Shown: one piece after another, positions 1-5,472 of the stretch | Layout: each line of letters starts with the position of its first letter | How positions within the stretch are numbered: the first letter of the stretch is position 1 | Origin: CAYLZW01 sp964388085 | GTDB taxonomy: Bacteria; Myxococcota; UBA727; CAYLZW01 | Length of the DNA: 5,959 nt | Assembly: GCA_964388085.1 (NCBI GenBank) | Contig: CAYLZW010000339.1 | Span: 1-5,959 of the forward strand | Direction: 5' to 3' | Notes under the pieces: model-generated | The model's database searches: none | What the model saw: only the letters and a program-made list of their open reading frames with translations | Told to the model about the DNA's origin: nothing | Program-made: the position numbers and the translations under genes

Positions 1-387
1 CAGGCCAACCACCTCGGCGTCACCCTCGAGGCGGACATCATCAAGCAGAAGCTGCCCGAGACGAACGCCGCCGGCTTCAAGGCGCTCAAGTTCGGCAAGA
101 CGAACGCGAAGGTCTACGAGGAGCTCTCGAGCGACAACCCCATCGACATGACGCGCTACCAGCTGGCGAACTGCTACATGGGGCGCGCCGGCCTCATCAA
201 CTCGGGCGGCGCCTCGGGCAAGAACGACCTGCAGGACGCCGTGCGCACCGCGGTCATCAACAAGCGCGCGGGCGGCACCGGGCTCATCTCCGGCCGCAAG
301 GCGTTCCAGCGTCCCATGAAGGAGGGCGTCGAGATCCTGAACGCCATCCAGGACGTCTATCTCGCCAAGCAGATCGACCTCGCTTGA
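1..387 (+). CDS. fbaB: Class I fructose-bisphosphate aldolase, C-terminal part (5' end outside the window)
   Basis: This is the C-terminal 128 residues of a class I (Schiff-base) fructose-1,6-bisphosphate aldolase of the DhnA/FbaB type, which reversibly cleaves fructose 1,6-bisphosphate into dihydroxyacetone phosphate and glyceraldehyde 3-phosphate in cytoplasmic glycolysis and gluconeogenesis. The frame is open from the first base. It carries stretches I recognise from Escherichia coli FbaB: EADIIKQKLPE near the start, RYQLANCYMGRAGLINSGG (bases 154-210) and GLISGRKAFQRPM (bases 280-318). In this family the SGG and SGR segments lie in the loops of the last TIM-barrel strands that hold the substrate phosphate. 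The Schiff-base lysine should lie upstream of the window. The family is usually about 300-350 residues, so over half the gene is missing. The reading frame ends in a tandem stop, TGATGA (385-390). Nothing looks broken, and the family assignment is firm. Confidence 0.95.
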   Translation, partial: QANHLGVTLEADIIKQKLPETNAAGFKALKFGKTNAKVYEELSSDNPIDMTRYQLANCYMGRAGLINSGGASGKNDLQDAVRTAVINKRAGGTGLISGRKAFQRPMKEGVEILNAIQDVYLAKQIDLA

Positions 388-405
388 TGACTCGCGCGCG
401 TGCGC

Positions 406-3400
406 TCACACGGCGGGCGCCTTCCCGCCGGCCGGCAGCTCGAGCTGCGCGTAGGACGCCGCCTGCTCGTGCGAGTAGCTCGAGCAGCGGTAGGCGAAAT
501 ACTTCGTGAGCGCCTCGAGGGCGGCGCCGCCCGCCAGCATCTTCTCGGTGAACTGGCGCGCCTCCGTCGTGTAGCTCTTGCTGTAGCTCTTCAGCTTCTC
601 CTCGATGGCGAGGTGCGCGCGCGGGACGTCGAACGCGAGCCGCGGCACGGTGACGCCGCCCGCGTCGATGCCGTAGCGCTTCAACATGGCCGCGACGTCG
701 CCGTCCTTGCAGTGGCCGATGGAGCCCATGAGCTGCAGCGGATCGGCCCCCTGCTTGGCGAGGGCGAGGATGGCGTCGCCCATCTTTGGGTCCCACACGA
801 AGCCGGCGTGCGCGGCCATCTTCGCCGCGCTCGAGGCGATCAAGGGCAGGTCTGGCCCGACGACAGGCAGGCTCAGGGCAGCTGTGGCGGTGCCGCTCCA
901 CTTCAGCAGCGAGGTCACCTGCGCGTCGTCGCCGAGCGCCTGGACGACGCTGCTGGCGGTCTGGATGCTGACGCCGCCCTCGAGGAGCGCGCTCAGGAAC
1001 GTGCTCACGGCCGGCGTCACCTCGACATACCGCTGCCGCAGCGCTTCCTCGAGCTCGCGCACGGCCGCCGGCTCTGCCGTAAGCGGCGGCAGCGCCACGC
1101 CGCTCTTCAGGAGCCCAGCCTTCTTGAGGGAGTCCGGCAGCGAGTGGAAGCGGAGGTCGTTCGTGACGTCGAGCAGCGTGCGCCACTCGCCCTCCTGCGC
1201 CACCAGGTCGCGCATGAGCTGCCGCAGCGCCGGCGTGTAGGCGAGACCGCCCGCCGAGATCGCGCTCCCGAGCTGCTCGTCGAGCTTGCCCCACTCCGGC
1301 GCGAGCTTCGGCGCGGGGACGCCGAGCTTCTTGGCGTGCGCCTCGAGGTGCTTCGGCAGGGACTTGAGGTCGCCCAGGTTGCGCGTGAACGCGCGCGCCT
1401 CGGCGACGGGGAGCCTCGCGGCGATGGCGTCGAGCAGCTGACTCAGCTCGGCTGTCCGCGCGATCGCGCGGCTCTCGAGCACCGTGGTCACGGCCTCGTC
1501 GAATTGCTTCTTGTCGATGGCCAGCGAGGGCGCCTTGCCGGCCTTCTTCTCGATCGTCTCGAACGCGTTCGTTTGCCCCCAGGCGAGGTTCTGCAGCGCG
1601 CCGCGGATCTCCTTCGGGCTCACGCCCGCCGCGGCCGCCTTCTCGAGGTAGGCGACCAGCACGCCCTGCTGCTCTTTGTCGATCCAGCCCTGCTCGAAGG
1701 TCGCGGGCAGCTCGCCCACGATCTTGGCGAGGCTGGCCGTGAGCTTCGGCGGCGGCGTGCCGAGCTTCTTCGCGAGCGCCGCGAGCTTCGCCGCGGGATC
1801 GTCCCACTTCAGGTTCGAGAGCGTCTGCTTGAGCGTCGCCGGCGGCACCTTGTCGACGTCGAAGGCGTGCACGAAGGCCTGGATGTCATCGCCCGCCTGG
1901 AGGTCGACCTCGGTGAGCGCCGCCTCGAGGCGCCGCCTCAGCGCGGCCTCGTCGTAGCGGAGCTTGGGCAGCTCGACCTTGCTCGCCGTGGCCACCGTCT
2001 CGAGCACGCTGGCGATGCCGCGGTAGCCGACGTTCGACACGTTGGCCGAGAGCGCGTCGAGGCCCTCCCGGCTCGCGAAGGCCTCGCTCGCCCAGGTCGC
2101 GAGCTCGGGGCTGAACGCGAGCCCGCTGTCGTCGAGGTGGCCCTGGATGAGCCGCGTGGCGCGCTCGGCGCTGAGCTCGACCATGTACTCGCGCACGACG
2201 ACGACGTCCTCGATGGGGCGGCCGCCGATGTCGACGATGCCGCGCTCCTTCAGCGCGTCGAGCAGCTTCTGCCGCTTGTCCTCGCTCTGCGTGTAGACCG
2301 CCTGCAGGTCGTCGGTGGACAGGCCCGTGCGAAACATCACCTCGTTCGACGTCGCGAAGCGGCCGTTCGCGCGCAGCGACTCGAGCAGCGCCGCGCCGTA
2401 CTTGCGCGCGCCGAAGAGGTTGTCGTCCTTCATGTTGCCGTAGCGGTCCGAGTTGTACGCGAACCAGTCGGTGCGCCCGAGCACCTCGGGCTTGAAGGCG
2501 ACCTGATAGTCGCCCGCGAAGGGCGCGCTCTTCAGCTTCACGCCCGCGGCGTCGTCGGTGACCATGCGCGTGAACACGTTGGCGGCGCCGCCGGTCTTGA
2601 AGTCCTGCCAGGTGGAAGCGCCCGCCACGATGATGCCGCGCGCGAGGCGCTCCTGGCTCGACATGATGCCGCCGCTCGCGAGGATGCCGAGCGTCCCCTC
2701 GAGCGTGCCCACGCCGGCGAACACGTACTGCGCGCCGAGCTCCTTGTACTTCTCGGCGGCCGCGGGCAGCACGGTGGTGACGTAGCCGGGGAAGACCTCC
2801 TTCAGCTCGGCGTGCTTGAGCGCCGCCGGCTCGATGCCCGAGGCGGTGAGCATCTCGACGCTGCGGCTCAGCTTCAGCTCGGCGCCGCCGCTGCCGAGCT
2901 CGTCCACCTTGGCCGGCGCCGACTGCCACATGAGGCGCGCCACGGTGGCCTTCAGCCGGCTCGCGGGATCGGACGGCGCGAGCGCGTCCGCGAGGCCGGT
3001 CTTGTCGAGCAGCTCGCCGAGCCGCGCGGCCACCTCGGCGTCGTCCGCGCCATAGACGGTCAGGCGCGTCATACCGTAGGAGCTGTAGGGCACGTCGGTG
3101 CCGAGCGCGTCGACGGCGTAGTGCTCCCCGGCGAGCACGAGCGCCTTGCCCTCGAGGTTCACGACGTGCTCGCTGCTGAGCGTGCCGCGCTTGGCCGCGT
3201 CGAAGACACCGCCGCCCTTCTTGCGGACCACGCGCCCTTCGTCGTCGACCTCGCTCGGGAAGAGCTGGTAGCGGGACTCCTTGGCGCCGAGCTTCGTGAG
3301 CGCGTCCTTGAGCGCGCGGATGTCCGCTTCGTTGCGCAGCGAGAACGTCAGCTCATAGCCTTCGCCGCGCTCGGGATCGACGATGCGCTTCAGGTTCATG

Positions 3401-4056
3401 CGCTGCGCGCTCAGCTTGTCGGCGTCGAGCTGGAACACGGCGCCCACCGCGCCGCGCGTGTTGATGCGCGAGAGCTCGTCCAGCGGGAGCGCGGTGGCGA
3501 CGTTCTTCGCCTGCAAGAGCGAGCCGGCCAGCGAGACCGCGTGCAATTGCGCGAGCAGGCCGTCGAGGTCCGCCTGCGCGAGGCCGTGCCCCTTGCCGCT
3601 GGCCGCCAGGATCGCGCCCACGTCGACGCCGCCCGCCTCGAGCGCCTTTCGGTGCGGCACCACGAGGGCGGCGAGCTCCGCGTAGTCGGCGGAGGTGAGG
3701 CCGGTGCCGCTCCCCGCCCGCTGCAGGAAGCGCTCGTAGAGCTTCTCGAGCCGGACCGCCTTTTGCCCGACGCCGCGCGCGGCGAGCTGCATGGCGAGGT
3801 GGTTCCCGGCGACCGGCGTGCTCGACAGCGTCTTGCGCGCAAGGACGTCGCCGCCCGTCGCGGCCGCGATGGCGTTCTTCTCCGCGAGCGTGTGCAGCGC
3901 GGGAGCGCCCGCGTTCGCGGCGGGGGCGGCCTGATCGCTCGCCGCGGCTCCCTTGGCGGAGGGCGCGCTCGTCGTCGCTGGCGTGCCCGCGGCGGGGGTG
4001 GCGCCGCTGACCGGCTTCGGGATCAGCGGGCTCGGCTGGTTGATCTTGACGGGCAC
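406..4056 (-). CDS. Giant 1216-residue protein of unknown function: disordered leader, ART-like central segment, C-terminal 73-residue helical repeats
   Basis: I do not recognise this protein as a named family. The start is a GTG at 4054-4056 preceded by GGAGG at 4 nt; the next internal Met (about residue 88) has less support. Regions seen: residues 1-53, a low-complexity Ala/Pro/Thr/Ser leader with no hydrophobic signal peptide; about 54-190, mostly helical; about 200-375, mixed alpha/beta including the strand-like TRLTVYG (330-336); about 440-622, a segment with ART-like motif order (separate entry); 627-1207, about eight degenerate 73-residue helical repeats (separate entry); 1208-1216, a short Gly/Pro/Ala tail. 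There are no clear transmembrane helices, so the protein is predicted to be soluble. Balanced use of Lys, Asp, Phe, Tyr and Trp marks this as the coding strand, whereas the overlapping frames are Arg-rich. It lies downstream of the small gene and the lipoprotein gene on the same strand. The possible roles, a cytosolic or exported ADP-ribosylating effector or a large scaffold, are inference. The gene call is sure; the function is not. Confidence 0.9.
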   Translation of the reverse strand: MPVKINQPSPLIPKPVSGATPAAGTPATTSAPSAKGAAASDQAAPAANAGAPALHTLAEKNAIAAATGGDVLARKTLSSTPVAGNHLAMQLAARGVGQKAVRLEKLYERFLQRAGSGTGLTSADYAELAALVVPHRKALEAGGVDVGAILAASGKGHGLAQADLDGLLAQLHAVSLAGSLLQAKNVATALPLDELSRINTRGAVGAVFQLDADKLSAQRMNLKRIVDPERGEGYELTFSLRNEADIRALKDALTKLGAKESRYQLFPSEVDDEGRVVRKKGGGVFDAAKRGTLSSEHVVNLEGKALVLAGEHYAVDALGTDVPYSSYGMTRLTVYGADDAEVAARLGELLDKTGLADALAPSDPASRLKATVARLMWQSAPAKVDELGSGGAELKLSRSVEMLTASGIEPAALKHAELKEVFPGYVTTVLPAAAEKYKELGAQYVFAGVGTLEGTLGILASGGIMSSQERLARGIIVAGASTWQDFKTGGAANVFTRMVTDDAAGVKLKSAPFAGDYQVAFKPEVLGRTDWFAYNSDRYGNMKDDNLFGARKYGAALLESLRANGRFATSNEVMFRTGLSTDDLQAVYTQSEDKRQKLLDALKERGIVDIGGRPIEDVVVVREYMVELSAERATRLIQGHLDDSGLAFSPELATWASEAFASREGLDALSANVSNVGYRGIASVLETVATASKVELPKLRYDEAALRRRLEAALTEVDLQAGDDIQAFVHAFDVDKVPPATLKQTLSNLKWDDPAAKLAALAKKLGTPPPKLTASLAKIVGELPATFEQGWIDKEQQGVLVAYLEKAAAAGVSPKEIRGALQNLAWGQTNAFETIEKKAGKAPSLAIDKKQFDEAVTTVLESRAIARTAELSQLLDAIAARLPVAEARAFTRNLGDLKSLPKHLEAHAKKLGVPAPKLAPEWGKLDEQLGSAISAGGLAYTPALRQLMRDLVAQEGEWRTLLDVTNDLRFHSLPDSLKKAGLLKSGVALPPLTAEPAAVRELEEALRQRYVEVTPAVSTFLSALLEGGVSIQTASSVVQALGDDAQVTSLLKWSGTATAALSLPVVGPDLPLIASSAAKMAAHAGFVWDPKMGDAILALAKQGADPLQLMGSIGHCKDGDVAAMLKRYGIDAGGVTVPRLAFDVPRAHLAIEEKLKSYSKSYTTEARQFTEKMLAGGAALEALTKYFAYRCSSYSHEQAASYAQLELPAGGKAPAV
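436..2178 (-). repeat. Eight degenerate tandem protein repeats with a 73-residue period (residues 627-1207)
   Basis: The C-terminal half of the giant protein is built from units that each end in a Pro-x-Leu-like element. The terminal leucines fall at residues 699, 772, 845, 918 and 992, steps of 73, 73, 73 and 74. Looser later units end near 1063, 1140 and 1207. Unit DNA spans are roughly 1960-2178, 1741-1959, 1522-1740, 1303-1521, 1081-1302, 868-1080, 637-867 and 436-636. Each unit looks like three helices: an amphipathic first helix, a helix around ELxxLLxAI, and a KxLExxAKKLG-like third helix before the Pro-rich turn. Examples of the closing element are AKKLGTPPPKL (762-772) and AKKLGVPAPKL (908-918). 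Identity between units is low apart from these ends, so duplication is old. A short stretch of DNA similarity remains between 1741-1780 and 1303-1342. I do not recognise this as HEAT, TPR, ankyrin or another named repeat; a solenoid or protein-binding scaffold is the natural inference. Confidence 0.65.
2191..2739 (-). other. ADP-ribosyltransferase-like segment inside the 1216-residue protein (residues about 440-622)
   Basis: The order of elements recalls the ART fold, especially the DarT/DUF4433 and RNA 2'-phosphotransferase branches. First comes a strand and helix ending in a Gly-rich turn: YVFAGVGTL (444-452), then ILASGGIMSSQER (458-470). Next is TGGAANVFTRM (488-498), a second strand candidate. 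Then comes an aromatic strand-turn, RTDWFAYNSDRYGN (528-541). Last is SNEVMFRTGLSTDDL (570-584), which looks like the late strand that holds the catalytic glutamate in DarT-type enzymes; Glu572 would be that residue. The segment ends in a helix and GGRPIED (611-617). Seen: the motifs and their order. Known: ARTs move ADP-ribose from NAD+ to protein or nucleic acid and use a late conserved Glu. Inferred: homology. The usual first-strand His or Arg is not evident, since Phe446 stands where it might be expected, so the domain may be divergent or inactive. Confidence 0.4.
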
Positions 4057-4060
4057 GCGC

Positions 4061-4065
4061 CCTCC
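4061..4065 (-). promoter_or_regulatory. Ribosome binding site deciding the GTG start of the giant gene
   Basis: GGAGG on the minus strand ends 4 nt before the GTG at 4054-4056, within a purine-rich GAGGGTGGAGGG run. It is the reason for choosing the rare GTG start, since no ATG lies nearby in frame. Confidence 0.65.
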
Positions 4066-4105
4066 ACCCTCTCGCGGCGCCCTGGGCGCGGCTCGGCTCT
4101 CCCCT

Positions 4106-4136
4106 TAGCTAGCGCCGAGCGCCGCAACTTGGCCAA
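4106..4136 (-). promoter_or_regulatory. Weak candidate promoter for the giant gene
   Basis: On the minus strand TTGGCC (4131-4136) and TAGCTA (4106-4111) are separated by 19 bp, about 50 bp upstream of the GTG start. They sit in the least GC-rich part of the 130-bp gap. Matches to -35 and -10 consensus are partial, the spacing is longer than ideal, and TTGGCCAA is also a short palindrome. This is only a suggestion that the giant gene may have its own promoter. Confidence 0.2.
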
Positions 4137-4186
4137 AAGAACGACCTTTTGCGCCATCTCGGGCGATCCGTGGCCGGGCCGCGGCC

Positions 4187-4525
4187 TCAGAAGCTCCGCT
4201 CCGTGACGAAGAAGGCGTGCATCGCCGCCTCGTCGGGGAAGTCGAGGCCACCCTCGACCTGCTCGCGCAGATCGCGCCGATACTCGTCGAGGCCGAGCAC
4301 GGAGAACTCGTAGCGAACGGCCTCGGGGGTCTCCCAGACGAACCCGCGCGGCGAGCTCTCGAGGAGCCGGCCGGGCTTCACGCGCCCGCGCACGGTGTCG
4401 AACCAGCGCAGCTCGTCCTCGAACAGGTGCGGCTTCAGGGCCAGGGACACCGTCGGATCGGTCGAGCGCACGCGGTAGACGACATCGTCGCGCAGGGCGG
4501 CGGCGGAGGGTTCGGTGCCGGTCAT
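4187..4525 (-). CDS. Small acidic protein of unknown function (112 residues)
   Basis: I do not recognise this protein. The ATG at 4523-4525 is preferred over an in-frame TTG at 4562-4564, because the extra 13 residues of the longer form are Arg-rich and unlike the rest. Only a weak purine-rich GGCGGG lies upstream. The protein is soluble, with no signal peptide or membrane helix. Residues 14-76 look like beta strands: VVYRVRS (15-21), GFVWETP (61-67) and VRYEFSVLG (70-78). Residues 79-105 look like a helical end with EYRRDLREQVEGGLDFPDE (81-99). There are no cysteines and no catalytic-looking cluster. It lies 72 bp downstream of the lipoprotein gene and 130 bp upstream of the giant gene, all on the minus strand, so co-transcription with either is possible but not shown. 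A partner or immunity role for the giant protein is conceivable only from position. That it is a real gene is likely from its length, balanced composition and aromatic content. Confidence 0.65.
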   Translation of the reverse strand: MTGTEPSAAALRDDVVYRVRSTDPTVSLALKPHLFEDELRWFDTVRGRVKPGRLLESSPRGFVWETPEAVRYEFSVLGLDEYRRDLREQVEGGLDFPDEAAMHAFFVTERSF

Positions 4526-4597
4526 GACCCGCCGAGTCTCGGGTAGAGCGCGCGCGTTCCGCAAGCGGGCTCGGCGCGCGGCGGACGACGGCGCGGC

Positions 4598-5230
4598 TCA
4601 GCTCGGCGTGCGCACGACCTCGACGCTGCCGACGACGCTCGAGGGCTCGCCCGTCTGCCAGTCGGTAAAGCTCGCCTCATAATCGAGGATGAGCACGTCG
4701 GGGTCGCTCGGGTGGGCGCTGACGTCGACGATGGTCTTGTCTGCTACCTGATCGAAGGTCCAGGCGTTCTCCTCCTCGCCCGCGCAGCCGACGACGTAGG
4801 CGAACAGCGCGTCGCTCGCGCCGCTCGGCGCGTAGATGTCGTACTCGAGGTGCGCGCCCGGGTGCAGGTCGGGGTGGTTCAGGCCGCCCTCGAGCTCGAC
4901 GATGGTCATGGCGGCGCCGTCTCGCCCGAAGCCGACGGTGTAGATCGAGGCGAAGCTCGGCTCCCCCCAGCCGCTGGTGTCGTAGTCGGCGTCCGGAACG
5001 AGACCCGACACGGTGCCCACGGAGCCGGTGAGCTCGCCGTTTTGAACCGGCAACTGTCCCACGAGGGGGCGATAGTCGCTCGAAGGGGGCGCCGGCGTGC
5101 GCGGATCATCGACTGGCGTCATCTCGTCTCGGGACAGGAGGTTGGCCGCGTTCGGGGACAGCTCCCGCTCGCTCATGCAGCCGGCCGTGAGGCTTCCGAG
5201 CAACAGAATGGACAGCAGCGTGTTCTTCAT
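4598..5230 (-). CDS. Secreted lipoprotein of unknown function (210 residues)
   Basis: The N-terminus is a textbook lipoprotein signal: MKN, a hydrophobic LLSILLLGSL core, and the lipobox LTAGC with the lipidated cysteine at residue 18. After Lgt/LspA processing the protein should be anchored to the inner or outer membrane. Position +2 is Met, not the Asp of the enterobacterial Lol-avoidance rule. Residues about 19-55 form a Pro/Ser/Asp-rich linker. Residues about 56-208 are acidic with alternating strand-like segments such as SIYTVGFG (95-102), AMTIVELEGG (107-116), HLEYDIYAPSG (127-137), LFAYVVGCAG (142-151) and SSVVGSVEVVR (197-207). This suggests a compact beta-sandwich. Cys149 is the only other cysteine, so there is no internal disulfide in a monomer. 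I recognise no enzyme motif. The ATG start (5228-5230) has a G-rich Shine-Dalgarno. The gene opens the minus-strand set and is divergent from the gene at 5473. Confidence 0.85.
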   Translation of the reverse strand: MKNTLLSILLLGSLTAGCMSERELSPNAANLLSRDEMTPVDDPRTPAPPSSDYRPLVGQLPVQNGELTGSVGTVSGLVPDADYDTSGWGEPSFASIYTVGFGRDGAAMTIVELEGGLNHPDLHPGAHLEYDIYAPSGASDALFAYVVGCAGEEENAWTFDQVADKTIVDVSAHPSDPDVLILDYEASFTDWQTGEPSSVVGSVEVVRTPS

Positions 5231-5236
5231 CGACGT

Positions 5237-5241
5237 CCCCC
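5237..5241 (-). promoter_or_regulatory. Ribosome binding site of the lipoprotein gene
   Basis: The minus-strand sequence GGGGGACGTCG precedes the ATG at 5228-5230. Its G-run, 6 nt from the start codon, is a plausible though non-canonical Shine-Dalgarno, and it agrees with the start implied by the signal peptide. Confidence 0.45.
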
Positions 5242-5438
5242 GCTCGTGTGCGCGCCGTACCTGGTGATCTCAGCTTAGAAGACGGGCGGTGCTGCTGTAC
5301 AGAAGTGGGGCACAACCTGTGTCGCGCGATATGTCTCAACCTGCCTACTTGTGGGGCGGACCTGGGGAGAAGGGAGTGTCTCGCATACACCGTCTGCGCG
5401 GCCGAGCGCGGGGGCTCCTTCGAGCGCTGGTGTTTGCT

Positions 5439-5452
5439 CGCGCGCGCGCGCG
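5439..5452. repeat. Alternating CG run, (CG)7
   Basis: Fourteen bases of perfect CG alternation lie 20 bp upstream of the ATG at 5473. Such runs can adopt Z-DNA under negative supercoiling and are prone to slippage, but in DNA this GC-rich one may arise by chance. Confidence 0.6.
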
Positions 5453-5472
5453 GGGATCGGCATTCTCCCGGC

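Larger units (their letters stand above)
5231..5472. other. Divergent intergenic region between the lipoprotein gene and the TPR-like gene
   Basis: This 242-bp stretch separates two divergently transcribed genes and must hold the promoter of at least one. The part at about 5260-5400 is visibly less GC-rich than the coding flanks. I could not find a convincing -35/-10 pair for either direction. It holds an 8-bp palindrome, CTGTACAG, near 5293-5300 and a CG run near the plus-strand gene. Open frames crossing it are short, Arg-rich and have no ribosome binding site, so I call no gene here. Confidence 0.5.

Noticed and set aside
284..1807. A 507-residue minus-strand open frame overlapping the end of the giant gene and the aldolase
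   Set aside because: The translation is almost pure Arg/Ala/Gly, typical of an off-frame shadow in GC-rich DNA, and it overlaps two well-supported genes.
1886..2929. A 347-residue minus-strand open frame in another frame of the giant gene
   Set aside because: Extremely Arg-rich composition; the same DNA encodes the ART-like motifs in the accepted frame.
4134..4151. Inverted repeat CAAAAG-6 nt-CTTTTG downstream of the small gene
   Set aside because: The 6-bp stem is AT-rich with only one G-C pair at each end and is not followed by a T-run, so it does not make a credible intrinsic terminator.
4160..4190. GC-rich imperfect hairpin CCGTGG-CCGGG-CCGCGG after the small gene
   Set aside because: The stem contains a G-T wobble and there is no T-tract after it on the minus strand.
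400..4206. A 1268-residue open frame on the plus strand, antisense to the giant gene
   Set aside because: Its codons lie in exact register with the minus-strand codons, so stops appear only where the real gene uses TTA, CTA or TCA, which high-GC genes avoid. The translation is Arg/Leu/His-rich with no domain pattern, while the minus-strand product has balanced composition, a Shine-Dalgarno and a 73-residue repeat.
4532..4542. Palindrome CCGAGTCTCGG near the start of the small gene
   Set aside because: Only a 4-bp stem with a 3-nt loop; short GC palindromes like this are expected by chance here.
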